A DNA stretch of 64,000 nt. It comes from Nocardia sp. CY41. GTDB taxonomy: Bacteria > Actinomycetota > Actinomycetes > Mycobacteriales > Mycobacteriaceae. Numbering within the stretch: position 1 is the first letter of the stretch; each line of letters begins with the position of its first letter. Made by a program: the position numbers and the translations under genes. The notes beneath the pieces are model-generated. The model worked only from the letters and a program-made list of their open reading frames with translations, was not told where the DNA came from and made no database searches. The stretch is from positions 62,001 through 126,000 of the forward strand of contig NZ_VUOS01000018.1 of assembly GCF_009829325.1 (NCBI RefSeq). Direction: 5' to 3'. Of the stretch, positions 34,340 to 43,182 are shown in pieces.

Positions 34340-36172
34340 TTACTTGACGCTGATCACCCGTTCGGAGGGTTCCTTGGCATACAGCGCTTCGATCTCGGCC
34401 TGGTACTTGGCCGCGATGGGGGCGCGCTTGAGCGACATCTTCGGGGTGAGCTCGTCGCCGCCGGGTTCCCAGACCGCGCCGAGGATGGTGAACCGCTTGA
34501 TCTGCTCCACGCGGGAGAGTTTGGCGTTGCCCGCCTGGACCGCGGCGAGCACCTCGTCGACGATCTGCTTGCGGGTGGCCAGGGTGGCGATGTCCTCGCC
34601 GGTGGCGTCGAGTTCCTTCGCCCGCAGCGCGGCGACGTCGGGGTCGAGCACGATCAGGGCCGCGATGTAGGGCTTGGCGTCGCCGAGGGCGACGACCTGG
34701 CCGATCAGCGAGGAGACGGCCTTCACCGAGTTCTCGATATTGCTGGGGGCGATGTTCTTGCCCGCCTCGTTGATGATCAGTTCCTTCTTGCGGTCCACGA
34801 TCCGCAGGTAACCGTCGGCGTCGAGGGTGCCGATGTCACCGGTGTGCAGCCAGCCGTCGGAGTCGATGGCCTCAGCGGTCTTGTCGGGCATGTTGCGGTA
34901 GCCGCGGGTGACGATCGCGCCGCGCACCAGCACCTCGCCGTCGGCGTCCAGCCGCAGCTCCACGCCGTCGGCCGCGCGCCCGACCGAGCCGGGGCGCGGC
35001 TTGTCGAGCTCGGTGTAGGTGCCCACGCCGGTGGTTTCCGACATGCCCCATACCTCGCTGACGGTGAAGCCGAGGCCGAGGAAGTACTCCAGGGTCTCCG
35101 GCGGGATGGGGGCGGCGCCGGAGGAGGCGACTTTCAGTTGCTCCAGGCCCAGGGCGTGGCGCAGTTTGGCCAGCACCAGCGTCTCGGCGATCTTGTGCTG
35201 CGCGCTCAGCAGCGGACCGCGGCCCTTGCCCGCCAGATCGGCGCGGGCGGCGGCAACACCGGTGGCGATCGCCCAGTTGGCCAGCGCCTTCTTGACCGGG
35301 CTCGGTTCTTCGGCGAGTTTGCCCTCGACACCGGCCTTGATCTTCTGCCAGACGCGCGGGACGCCGAAGAATGTGGTCGGGCGCGCGTCGGGCAGGGCGG
35401 CGGCGACTTCGCGCGGGTCGGGCACGGTGGTGATCTGGATGCCGGTGAGCAGGTTCAGCGCGTGGGCGGAGATCCGGTCGGCGACGTGGGCGGCGGGCAG
35501 GTAGGACACCACGCGGTCGTCGAGGCCGACCTGCAGCGGGCCGTTCACCAGCACGATGATCTGGGCCAGCACGTTGCGGTGGGTGATCTCCACGCCCTTG
35601 GACGGCCCGGTGGTGCCGGAGGTGTAGATGAGGGTGGCCAGGTCGTCGGGGCCGACGGCCTGCCAGGCGGCGTCGAAATCGAAGTCGGCGGCGGGTGCGG
35701 CCTCGACCTGTTCCAGGGTGAGGGCGCCCTCGGCGGGTCCGTCGACCATGATGATGTGCTCCACCGGCACTCCGGCCGCGATGATGCGGTCGAGGAACAC
35801 CTGTTCGGTCACCACGACTTTGTTGCCCGCGTTGGTGAACAGGTGGGAGATCTGGTCGGGGGAGCTGGTGTTGTAGATGGAGAACGGGGTGGCGCCCAGG
35901 TGCAGCGCGGCGGTGTCGACGAGATTGAACTCGGGGCGGTTGGTGAGCATGATGCCGACGGTGTCGCCGTGGCCGACGCCGAGGCCGGCCAGGCCCGCGG
36001 CGATCGAGCGCACCCGTTCGGCGTACTCGCGCCAGGTGTATTCCTGGGTGCCGCCCACCTTGCGCAAGGCGATCTGGTCGGGGCGCAGCCGCGCGGTCTC
36101 CTGGAATGCGGCCGGCACGGTGTAGACCGTTTTGCCCGACTGGTGCGCGTATCCGATTTCTGTTGTCGTCAT
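34340..36172 (-). CDS. Long-chain fatty-acid--CoA ligase (FadD15-type AMP-binding enzyme)
   Basis: Activates a fatty acid to its acyl-CoA through an acyl-adenylate. The 610 residues cover the whole ANL fold: YTSGTTGPSKGVEITH (phosphate loop), GMSETTG (adenine site), GWLHTGDIG with the hinge Asp region, and DRKKELIINEAGKNIAP with the C-terminal catalytic Lys domain. ATG start; no signal peptide. The gene lies 190 bases downstream of ribA on the same strand, with a strong palindrome in the gap, so it probably has its own regulated promoter. A paralogue lies at 56015-57856. Confidence 0.94.
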   Translation of the reverse strand: MTTTEIGYAHQSGKTVYTVPAAFQETARLRPDQIALRKVGGTQEYTWREYAERVRSIAAGLAGLGVGHGDTVGIMLTNRPEFNLVDTAALHLGATPFSIYNTSSPDQISHLFTNAGNKVVVTEQVFLDRIIAAGVPVEHIIMVDGPAEGALTLEQVEAAPAADFDFDAAWQAVGPDDLATLIYTSGTTGPSKGVEITHRNVLAQIIVLVNGPLQVGLDDRVVSYLPAAHVADRISAHALNLLTGIQITTVPDPREVAAALPDARPTTFFGVPRVWQKIKAGVEGKLAEEPSPVKKALANWAIATGVAAARADLAGKGRGPLLSAQHKIAETLVLAKLRHALGLEQLKVASSGAAPIPPETLEYFLGLGFTVSEVWGMSETTGVGTYTELDKPRPGSVGRAADGVELRLDADGEVLVRGAIVTRGYRNMPDKTAEAIDSDGWLHTGDIGTLDADGYLRIVDRKKELIINEAGKNIAPSNIENSVKAVSSLIGQVVALGDAKPYIAALIVLDPDVAALRAKELDATGEDIATLATRKQIVDEVLAAVQAGNAKLSRVEQIKRFTILGAVWEPGGDELTPKMSLKRAPIAAKYQAEIEALYAKEPSERVISVK

Positions 36173-36288
36173 ATCCCTGTTCCCGGTAGCGCTGGCGTGA
36201 ACCGGGGGCCGGTCCGCGCCGGCGCCCGATCCGGACTCGAAGCCCTGACACGGCGCGGCGATGGCGCTGTCAGCCTCTCACGAGTCGG

Positions 36289-36332
36289 CGCGCCACATGT
36301 GGCGCGGCTCACTCATGGTAGCCACATGCGGC
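36289..36332 (-). promoter_or_regulatory. 18-bp palindrome CGCGCCACATGTGGCGCG and a second copy of its half-site
   Basis: A perfect 18-bp palindrome (36289-36306) and a related GCCACATGCGGC (36321-36332), with centres 29 bases apart, which is about three helical turns. They lie 117-160 bases before the fadD start in the only long gap of the ribA-fadD run. This looks like a paired operator; no regulator gene is adjacent. Confidence 0.6.
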
Positions 36333-36362
36333 AGACGGGGTGGGGCAAACTTCAACAATCCT

Positions 36363-37103
36363 TCAGGCACCGATCAGATCCGGCGCGGAGCCCGGCCCCG
36401 GCCGCGGCCGAACGTGGTCACCGGGGGCGATCACGACCGGATCGACGGCCGTGGGCTGCTCGGCGGCGGCGCGGTCGCCGTCGTCGCCAGGTGCCCACGG
36501 CGCGGAATCGGTCGGGATCCAGTGCTTGCGCCGGGTGCGCTTGGCCTCCAGATAGTCGCGGGCCCGCTCGCTGAGCGCCCTTGTGCGCAGCGGCACCGCT
36601 GTGACCTGCAACCCCTCCTGCCGCAGCGCGTCGACCTTGGCGGGATTGTTGGTCAGCAACTGCACCGAACGCAGGCCGAGATCGGCCAGGGCCCGGGCGG
36701 TGGCCACATAGGTGCGGGCGTCGGCGGGGTAGCCGAGAGTCTCGTAACTGGTGAAGGTGTCCGCGCCGGAGCGCTCGCTTTCCCGGTAACCCAGTGCCTT
36801 GGCGATCAGCCCCGCGCCACGTCCCTCCTGCTCGAGGTAGACCAGCACTCCGGAGCCGGCGGCCTGGATGAGATCCAGCGCCTTGTCCAGTTCCGGCCCG
36901 CAGTCGCAGTCCTGCGACCGCAGCGCTTCCCCGTACAGGCAACGCGAATGCACCCGCACCAGGCAGCCGTCGGCGACCGCGCCGAACAGCAACAGATGCC
37001 CCTGCTCACCGCCCCCGCGCAACTCCACCACCCGAACTCGCAGATCTTGCCCGTTGCGACGGAACCGATGCTCGGTGTCGGCAGGATCCACAACGTTGGT
37101 CAA
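36363..37103 (-). CDS. ribA: GTP cyclohydrolase II
   Basis: Opens GTP to 2,5-diamino-6-ribosylamino-pyrimidinone 5'-phosphate, the first riboflavin step. The 246-residue protein has the zinc site C55, C66 and C68 in SRCLYGEALRSQDCDCG, EQEGRGAGLIAKALGY (catalytic region) and TNNPAKVDALRQEGL. It is not fused to RibB. The TTG start is supported by GGAGG 5 bases upstream and overlaps the PfkB-like stop. The Pro/Gly-rich tail after about 205 is not part of the domain. Pairing with a degenerate sugar-kinase gene rather than other rib genes is odd and suggests a secondary copy. Confidence 0.92.
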   Translation of the reverse strand: MTNVVDPADTEHRFRRNGQDLRVRVVELRGGGEQGHLLLFGAVADGCLVRVHSRCLYGEALRSQDCDCGPELDKALDLIQAAGSGVLVYLEQEGRGAGLIAKALGYRESERSGADTFTSYETLGYPADARTYVATARALADLGLRSVQLLTNNPAKVDALRQEGLQVTAVPLRTRALSERARDYLEAKRTRRKHWIPTDSAPWAPGDDGDRAAAEQPTAVDPVVIAPGDHVRPRPGPGSAPDLIGA

Positions 37104-38602
37104 TGCTCCTCCGTAGCGAGTTTGTAAATTCGCTCGACCTCACTCACCAGTGGCATTGCCCCGGGGACGTCCCCGATCGATTGCGTCGCCACCATTGCGG
37201 CGGTCGCCCAGACGTAGTCCTTGCGTGCGGCGGGGCGGCGCGTCGAAACGAGACGATATACCAGGGCGGCGGAGAAGGCAGCGTGAGCGCCGACCGAGTC
37301 GTCCAGCGCCGTCGGGAACGGCTGGAATCGGTCGCTGAGCTGGTCGGACCACACGGCGCACCGGAAATCCTGGATCGCGCAGACCGCGCCGACACCGAGG
37401 GCGCGCAGCCGGGTGGCGGTCTGCTCCTCGTCCGAGGGCGCGCCGTCGGAGGCCATCGCCAGCGCGTGCAGGTCCTTGTCGCCACCGACGAGGTAATCGA
37501 CCACACCCAGGTGCTGATACAGGTACTGCGGCCGCTCCAACCGCGGCGCCGGATGCACGACCACCAGCGGCCGCTGCGGCAGGCCGCGCAGCTGCCCCAT
37601 GACCTGCTCGATCACCCCGGTGGGTTGTTCGAAGGTCAGCAACACCGCCTCCGACGCCGCGATCGCCGAGCGGATCGCGTCACTGCGTAGATCCTGGGCG
37701 CTCAACCGGATCCGCTCGTCCTTGCAGCCGATCGTGCTCGCCGCTCCGGTGCCGGCCACGATCACCGCGGTCACCGGAGTCGGGGCGTAGGGCACCACTT
37801 TGACCAGTTCGGTGTCGACGCGTTCGCTGCGCAGGTATTCCAGGATGCGGCCGCCGGCGTCGTCGTCGCCGACCGCCGAGATCAGCCGCACCCGCAGTCC
37901 GAGCCGGGCGGCCGCGACCGCACGGGCGAGCCCTTTACCGCCGGGATGTTCGCGATAGCTGCCGCGTGTGGTGCCCCCGGGCCCGGGAATCCGGTCGACC
38001 ACGTACAGGTGATCGATCACCGCGTCACCGATCACCGTGACCACACCGCGGGATTGCGACGCAACCGGTTCGGTCGCAACGGTTTGCGCGGACGCACCGA
38101 AGTCGACGACGTGCGCGCCGTCGAACACCGAAGCCGTGGCCAGCTGCGCGGCCAGCTCGGTGAACGCCCGGCGCTCGGGAGCCCCGCGCAGCGAGCGCAC
38201 CGTCAGCCTGTCCGGAATCGGTTGCGCGCCAACGGCTTCGTGCAGCGCCGCCCACTGCTCGGCGAGGTACTCGCGCCGCTCACCCAGATCCGCGGCGTAG
38301 AGCAGGCCGGGATCGACACCGGCGGGCGGGTTTTCACGCAGCAAACCCAGCGACAATTCCGCGTCGACGACGAGCCGGTCGGTGGGGTCGAGCCGCAGGG
38401 CCAGATCACGCACCAGCGGCAGCACCGCCTCTTCCCGATCGATGCCCGCGCGCCGCGCGTACTGCCGCACGGCCAGCAGATCCAGCAGGGGCAGCACGTC
38501 GATTTCGGTGCTGCGCAATCGATCCGAGCTCAGCCCCGACCGTTTGCACAACCGGGTGAGGATATTGCGAACGGCAACCATCCCCGAATCCTGCGGGACC
38601 AT
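37100..38602 (-). CDS. PfkB-fold protein with N-terminal extension, catalytic residues missing
   Basis: The 500-residue protein has an N-terminal helical extension (about 1-185) without a recognised family and a ribokinase-like domain (about 186-480). The first PfkB signature is GGKGLARAVAAARLG (221-235), where ribokinases have ANQ after GGKG. The second is DDSVGAHAAF, where GAGD with the catalytic Asp is expected; residues 440-441 are His-Ala. Catalysis is therefore doubtful and a sensor or scaffold role is possible. GGAGGG lies about 10 bases before the ATG. Its stop overlaps the ribA start, so the two are coupled. Confidence 0.82.
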   Translation of the reverse strand: MVPQDSGMVAVRNILTRLCKRSGLSSDRLRSTEIDVLPLLDLLAVRQYARRAGIDREEAVLPLVRDLALRLDPTDRLVVDAELSLGLLRENPPAGVDPGLLYAADLGERREYLAEQWAALHEAVGAQPIPDRLTVRSLRGAPERRAFTELAAQLATASVFDGAHVVDFGASAQTVATEPVASQSRGVVTVIGDAVIDHLYVVDRIPGPGGTTRGSYREHPGGKGLARAVAAARLGLRVRLISAVGDDDAGGRILEYLRSERVDTELVKVVPYAPTPVTAVIVAGTGAASTIGCKDERIRLSAQDLRSDAIRSAIAASEAVLLTFEQPTGVIEQVMGQLRGLPQRPLVVVHPAPRLERPQYLYQHLGVVDYLVGGDKDLHALAMASDGAPSDEEQTATRLRALGVGAVCAIQDFRCAVWSDQLSDRFQPFPTALDDSVGAHAAFSAALVYRLVSTRRPAARKDYVWATAAMVATQSIGDVPGAMPLVSEVERIYKLATEEH

Positions 38603-38790
38603 GGCGATGCCACCCTCCTCTATCGGCGCGACACCGGGGCGTCGCGCGCATGTTGGCCACGCAAATCGGGTTTAGCCAGCGGGCAAATAGTCAATTACCA
38701 AACTACAACGGCAATTGCGCGCGGGGAACGGCAAATGCCACACTGGATGTGGCGATCCCCATCGCACCACCAGACACATCGGGAGGGCTG

Positions 38791-38892
38791 GTGAGCAGGA
38801 TGATTCTTCAGATACGGCAGCCGCGACGGCGGCGGCGACACCGTCCCGCCGGATCCGATACCGAGCTGGTGCCGAAGCCGGTGATGGACTGA
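38791..38892 (+). CDS. Possible 33-residue basic peptide
   Basis: GTG with GGGAGGG 5 bases upstream opens a short frame: a hydrophobic start (VSRMILQIRQ), a run of Arg (PRRRRRHRPAG) and an acidic tail. The strong ribosome site and an AT-rich stretch around 38675-38715 argue for expression. No family recognised; divergent from the PfkB-like gene. Confidence 0.42.
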   Translation: MSRMILQIRQPRRRRRHRPAGSDTELVPKPVMD

Positions 38893-39327
38893 ACGAGCCG
38901 CCGCCCACCCCGCACGGCAACGCAACCGTCACCGCCCGCACCACGCCGGCGCGCAAGCAAGCACCGTCTCGGGCTCGCCCCCTGGGCGTCGCGCCCGCCA
39001 CGCGGCCGGAGCCACGAATCCGGCCACCCGCGCGGCGCCGGCCGCCACGCGGATCCGACCGCGCACGCCCCGGTCGCCACTATCCACCCCGCTCGCCCCG
39101 CGCTGCGATTCCCCCGACCGCCGCACACCTGCGAGCCGCCCCCTGGACCACCGGGCCGGGCAGCGGACTTGCTCCGCCCGGCCGACCACACCGCCGACCA
39201 CGGCGGAATACATGAAGCGGCGGCCCCACCGCGCCGCACCAGCGCAGGCACGACGCGAGGCATTCGTGACCATCAGACTCAGCGCCCTGGAGCCGGCCTC
39301 ACTCCACCTGTCGCACCGGAGACCGCG
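38893..39327 (+). other. Gap of 435 bp, C-rich plus strand, no convincing gene
   Basis: Frames on both strands are open because of high GC but give Pro/Arg/Ala-rich products without ribosome sites. The plus strand is markedly richer in C than in G. It may be leader DNA for the next gene or decayed coding sequence. Confidence 0.4.
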
Positions 39328-39711
39328 ATGACCATCCACACCACCGAATGGACGATGACCAGTGACATAACCCCGGAATCGGCCTACCGCGACACCGACG
39401 CGCCCGACAGCTGGCGGCTGAGCTGGCTACCGGACCGACGGCTGACCCGCAGCCAGGCCCTGGCCGGGATGTCGCTGGATGAACTGCTCAGCGACCCCGA
39501 CGTCGTGCATGACCGCATGACCCAGGCCCGCGTCGAGGTCTACGCCGACCACTTGGGCATCCTGCGCGATCACGCGGTGATCCTGCTCGCCAAGGCCATG
39601 GCGGCGCGGTTGGGCCAGGAACTGCGACCCAAGGGAGATCCCGCACCGCCGGGGCACAGCCGGTGGACCCGGCGAGTGCGTACTCCCGAACCACCATTCG
39701 TGCACGGCTGA
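39328..39711 (+). CDS. Hypothetical protein, 127 residues
   Basis: Soluble, with no signal peptide; the central part (LTRSQALAGMSLDELLSDPD and VHDRMTQARVEVYADHLGIL) is helical. The ATG at 39328 is preferred for CGGAGA 8 bases upstream and because the 53 codons before it are Pro/Arg-rich filler. No family recognised. It converges with pyrD after 10 bases and marks the right end of the block that interrupts the conserved order. Confidence 0.6.
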   Translation: MTIHTTEWTMTSDITPESAYRDTDAPDSWRLSWLPDRRLTRSQALAGMSLDELLSDPDVVHDRMTQARVEVYADHLGILRDHAVILLAKAMAARLGQELRPKGDPAPPGHSRWTRRVRTPEPPFVHG

Positions 39712-39721
39712 GCACCATGGT

Positions 39722-40798
39722 TCAGGCGTGCGCCGTGTGCTCCGCTCCGACGGCCTCACCGATGCTGTGATACCCGCCGGCGCGCAACCGCTGCGCGAGG
39801 CCCCGATGGATGCGGCGCATCCAGAACGGACCGCCGTAGATGAAACCGGTGTAGCCCTGCAGCAGCGTCGCCCCGGCGAGAATGCGTTCCCACGCCTGAT
39901 CGACGGTCTCGATGCCGCCCACCGAGATCAGCACCAGCCGATCACCCACCCGCCGGTACAGCCGCCGCAACACCTCGAGCGAACGATCGGCGACCGGCGG
40001 GCCGGACAACCCGCCCGCGCCCATGGCGGCCACCTCCGCCGGATCGGTGCGCAGACCGTCGCGGCGGATGGTGGTGTTGGTGGCCACGATGCCCGCCAAA
40101 CCGAGTTCCACAGCCAGATCGGCGACCGCGTCGATGTCCTCGTCGGACAGATCCGGGGCGATCTTCACCAGCACCGGCACCCGCACACTGTCCAGCACCG
40201 CCCGCAGCAGCGGGCGCAGCGACTCCACCGCCTGCAGATCCCGCAGGCCCGGCGTGTTCGGGGAACTGACGTTGACCACCACGAAATCGGCCAGCGGCCC
40301 CAGCAAGGCGGCGCTGACGGCGTAGTCCGCGGCCGCGGCCTGCGGCTCGACGATCTTGGTCTTGCCGATGTTCGCGCCGATCGGCACCCCGCCGCGGCGC
40401 ACGCGCAGTCGTTCGGCGGCCGCGGCCGCGCCGTGATTGTTGAAACCCATCCGATTGATCAGCGCACGGTCGGCGGGCAGCCGGAACAGCCGCGGCGCGG
40501 GATTGCCCGGCTGCGGTTGCGCGGTCACGGTGCCGATCTCGGCGAAACCGAACCCCAGCGGCGCCCAGGCGTCGACGCCATCGGCGTTCTTGTCGAAACC
40601 GGCGGCCAGCCCCAGCGGCGCGGGGAACTCGACCCCGAACGCCTCGGCGCGCAGGATCGGATCACGGGTGACGAGAAGTTTGCTCATCGTCCAGCGCAAC
40701 GGCGCGAACCAGGCGGCGAACCGCATGGCAGCGAAGACGACATGATGGATGCGTTCCGGTGCGACCAGGAACATCAGTCGGAGTAGCAGGGCGTACAT
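39722..40798 (-). CDS. pyrD: Dihydroorotate dehydrogenase (quinone), class 2
   Basis: Oxidises dihydroorotate to orotate with FMN, passing electrons to quinone at the membrane. The 358 residues begin with the class 2 amphipathic helices (MYALLLRLMFLVAPE), then AAGFDKNADG, INRMGFNNHG, NVSSPNTPGLR with the catalytic Ser, KIAPDLSDEDI and GGIETVDQAWERILAGA for FMN phosphate. The start is the only one that keeps the N-terminal helix. DUF5703 lies 4 bases upstream in the same run. Confidence 0.96.
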   Translation of the reverse strand: MYALLLRLMFLVAPERIHHVVFAAMRFAAWFAPLRWTMSKLLVTRDPILRAEAFGVEFPAPLGLAAGFDKNADGVDAWAPLGFGFAEIGTVTAQPQPGNPAPRLFRLPADRALINRMGFNNHGAAAAAERLRVRRGGVPIGANIGKTKIVEPQAAAADYAVSAALLGPLADFVVVNVSSPNTPGLRDLQAVESLRPLLRAVLDSVRVPVLVKIAPDLSDEDIDAVADLAVELGLAGIVATNTTIRRDGLRTDPAEVAAMGAGGLSGPPVADRSLEVLRRLYRRVGDRLVLISVGGIETVDQAWERILAGATLLQGYTGFIYGGPFWMRRIHRGLAQRLRAGGYHSIGEAVGAEHTAHA

Positions 40799-40802
40799 CG
40801 GC

Positions 40803-41102
40803 TCACATTCCGGGTTCGGGCTGGGGTAGTAGGGCGGATTTTCGCCGCCGCAGCAGCACCCGCCTGCTGCCGTCGGTGTAGGCGCGCACCCGCGAGAGTT
40901 CCCAGCCGCCGAACTCGGCCTGGATCGCCAGCCGCATGGACGCGGTCACCCGCGTGACATCCGGTGGCAGCCGCAGCGGCACGTATTCGTAGTCGTCGCT
41001 GGTGGTCTCCCAGCCCGCGGGCAGTGCGCGCCCGCGCCCCCGGTGTGCTGCCGGATCGGCAGCTGCCGCGGTATCCTCGCCCGCGCGTGGTGTCCGAGCC
41101 AT
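40803..41102 (-). CDS. DUF5703-family small protein
   Basis: The 99 residues end in the family's conserved core: YEYVPLRLPPDVTRVTASMR, FGGWELSRVRAY and RRVLLRRRK. Function is not known; it is basic and probably cytosolic. Its ATG overlaps the lipoprotein stop as ATGA, and pyrD follows after 4 bases, so the three form one transcript. Confidence 0.82.
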   Translation of the reverse strand: MARTPRAGEDTAAAADPAAHRGRGRALPAGWETTSDDYEYVPLRLPPDVTRVTASMRLAIQAEFGGWELSRVRAYTDGSRRVLLRRRKSALLPQPEPGM

Positions 41103-42115
41103 CAGTGCCCTCTCTTCCGATCCTCCGCACCGATCCGTTGCAGACCGTCGCCGGTCGCGGACCCCACGAACAGATCACCGGTGCGTTGCTCGACGGCCAC
41201 CGAGTTCGGTTGTCGGACGGTGGCGTAGCGGCCCACTTCCTTCGGTATACCAGTCGACAAGTCGAATCCGACGACTTCGTTGCGCTGCGTGCACGTCACC
41301 CACACGGTGTCGGACCGCTGATCGTAGGCGAGTGCGTAAGGCGAAGATCCTACCGGGAAACGCTGGCGCAACACGAGCGGTCCCGCGGTGTAGACCAGCA
41401 GTTCGCCGCCCGCGGTGTCGGTGACCACGAACCGGCCGCGCGTGTCACCGATCAGCCGCGTGGCCCCGTCACCGGCCCGCAACGCCAATCCGGGCCGCTG
41501 CTCACCCGGGTCGAGCTCGAAGATCGCGGTCTGACGCCGATCCAGCACGGTCAGCTCGCCGCCGGCTTCGGCCAGTTCGTCGGCCGACACCAGCCCCGAG
41601 ACCGTGGCGGTGACCGCACCATCGGCCGCCACATCCAGCACCCGGCCGTCGGCGGTGCCGACCAGCAGCCCGCCGTCCGCGCGGGCCAGCACCGACCGCA
41701 CCTCGCCGTCCACGGCCACCGCGGTGACCGCCCCGGAGGCAAGCTCCACCCGCAGCACCCGTCCCGGCGCGGCCGCCAGCATCTCACCCGGCCTGCCCGC
41801 GGTCAAACCGCTCGCGCGCTCGGGCAATGTCACCGTGCGCACCACCGGCTGGGCCGCCTCCGGGTCGACCACGGTGAGGGTGGCCCCGTCCAGGGCGGCC
41901 AGCAACCCGCCGGCGGAATCGGCGGCCAGCTCGGCGACCGGACCGGCGGGCAGCACCCGCCCGGCCGGCGGCGTCGAGGCCGCGGGCGCGAGCGCCGCGG
42001 TGGCCGGCTCTCTGGTCGGCAGGTCGGGACCGCCGGCACCGGAGGAGCATCCGGCCAGCAGCACCAGCACCGCGGCACCCGCGAATGCCGAGACGAGCCA
42101 GGCGCGAGGGCGCAT
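41102..42115 (-). CDS. Lipoprotein with beta-propeller-like repeats (LppL-like)
   Basis: A 337-residue secreted protein. The signal peptide ends in a lipobox, LLAGC with the lipidated C23. The mature part is a chain of short beta repeats (for example LLAALDGATLTVVDPE, LLVGTADGRVLDVAADG) as in six- or seven-bladed propellers, so it probably binds a ligand or partner at the outer face of the membrane. AAGGAG precedes the ATG. Its place next to pyrD and divergent from an Rv2137c-like gene matches lppL of M. tuberculosis (from memory). Confidence 0.82.
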   Translation of the reverse strand: MRPRAWLVSAFAGAAVLVLLAGCSSGAGGPDLPTREPATAALAPAASTPPAGRVLPAGPVAELAADSAGGLLAALDGATLTVVDPEAAQPVVRTVTLPERASGLTAGRPGEMLAAAPGRVLRVELASGAVTAVAVDGEVRSVLARADGGLLVGTADGRVLDVAADGAVTATVSGLVSADELAEAGGELTVLDRRQTAIFELDPGEQRPGLALRAGDGATRLIGDTRGRFVVTDTAGGELLVYTAGPLVLRQRFPVGSSPYALAYDQRSDTVWVTCTQRNEVVGFDLSTGIPKEVGRYATVRQPNSVAVEQRTGDLFVGSATGDGLQRIGAEDRKRGH

Positions 42116-42211
42116 CGACCGAACTCCTTCTACCGACGAATCTTCCGCAACCTCCCCATCTGACCATGATGACGCAACCAACCGACCGACCGGGGTGTCG
42201 GCTCGAGCGGA

Positions 42212-42625
42212 ATGTCGGTAACCGGAGTTACGGTGGAGACCACACCGTCCGATATAGGGAGACCTGGGTTGAAAGCCGACCATACGTCGGGATTTGTCAT
42301 CGAAGACATCACCGTCGGCGCGTACGCGCACGGCTTCGGCACCACCGCCGACGGCCATCCCTTCGCCTTCCGCACCGTCCGCGCCACCCTGACGCTCGAG
42401 ATCTACCGCCGCGATCTCGCCGACGCCGTCCCCGGTCCCGAGGACGTTCTGGCGGTCGCCGAAGCCACGGTCGCCGACATCGACCTCGACGACGAACGCA
42501 GTATCGGGGCCCTGGTGCGGGATATGATCCCCGACGCCGCGACGATCGACGCCGCCGCGGAACGGGACGTCACGACCGTGCGTGCCCTGCTGGGACGGAT
42601 CAGCTCCGTCATCGAAGGTATGTAG
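42212..42625 (+). CDS. Conserved hypothetical, Rv2137c-like
   Basis: A 137-residue soluble protein without known domains if it starts at the ATG at 42212; a TTG at 42269 with GGGAG upstream would give 118 residues beginning KADHTSGFVIEDITVGAY. The length and the divergent position beside the lipoprotein match Rv2137c, from memory. It precedes the Mtb12-like gene by 6 bases, so the two are probably cotranscribed. Confidence 0.68.
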   Translation: MSVTGVTVETTPSDIGRPGLKADHTSGFVIEDITVGAYAHGFGTTADGHPFAFRTVRATLTLEIYRRDLADAVPGPEDVLAVAEATVADIDLDDERSIGALVRDMIPDAATIDAAAERDVTTVRALLGRISSVIEGM

Positions 42626-42631
42626 GAAGCG

Positions 42632-43165
42632 ATGACCCACACACGACTCGCCCGCACCGCGCTCGCCGTCGCGGGCCTGCTGATGGCGGTGGCCGCCGCC
42701 GCGTGCGACAGCGGCACCGACGAAGCCGCCGTCGACGCCGCCCGCTCCTCGGCGAACGCCTCGCTGTCGTCCTCGATCGCCGCCTCCTCCAGCGCCGCCC
42801 ACCCCCCGCTGCCCACCGCCGCCGACCTCGACGCCCAGATCAAGCGGGCGCTGGACCCGGCGCTGCCCGACAGCGAACGCACCGCCCTCATCGAGGACGG
42901 CGACTCCTTCCGCCAAGCCATCCCCGACATGTACAAGGCGCTGCAGGACAATCCGCGCGCCGTCTACGGGGTGACCGACCCGGTGTTCGACAACCACGAC
43001 GGCACGCTGACCGCCACCATGCGGCTGGACAAGGACGGCACCGGCGCCGCGGTCCGCACCACCGTCGTGCACTTCGTGCTCATCGACGGCAAGTGGAAGA
43101 TCTCACGCACCGACCTGTGCGGCATCCTGCGCTCGGCCGACTACCGCACCCCGGCCTGCGGCTGA
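42632..43165 (+). CDS. Mtb12-like secreted lipoprotein
   Basis: 177 residues: a signal peptide with lipobox AAAC (C25), a Ser/Ala-rich stretch to about 60, and a C-terminal domain of the low-molecular-weight antigen Mtb12 type (DAQIKRALDPALPDSERTAL, and VHFVLIDGKWKISRTDLCGI). C162 and C176 could form the disulfide typical of the family. It sits between the Rv2137c-like gene and MMPL; a role in the envelope is likely, otherwise unknown. Confidence 0.82.
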   Translation: MTHTRLARTALAVAGLLMAVAAAACDSGTDEAAVDAARSSANASLSSSIAASSSAAHPPLPTAADLDAQIKRALDPALPDSERTALIEDGDSFRQAIPDMYKALQDNPRAVYGVTDPVFDNHDGTLTATMRLDKDGTGAAVRTTVVHFVLIDGKWKISRTDLCGILRSADYRTPACG

Positions 43166-43182
43166 CCGGGCACCGCGACGCG

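Noticed and set aside
34172..36574. Plus-strand frame of 800 codons under the acyl-CoA ligase
   Set aside because: Complementary shadow of a complete ligase with all motifs on the minus strand.
38808..39339. Overlapping minus-strand frames of 136 and 151 codons
   Set aside because: Arg/Gly/Ala-rich with no start signal; the region has no convincing coding pattern on either strand.
42116..43072. N-terminal extension of the LppL-like lipoprotein
   Set aside because: It would place a signal peptide in mid-protein and cover two divergent genes.
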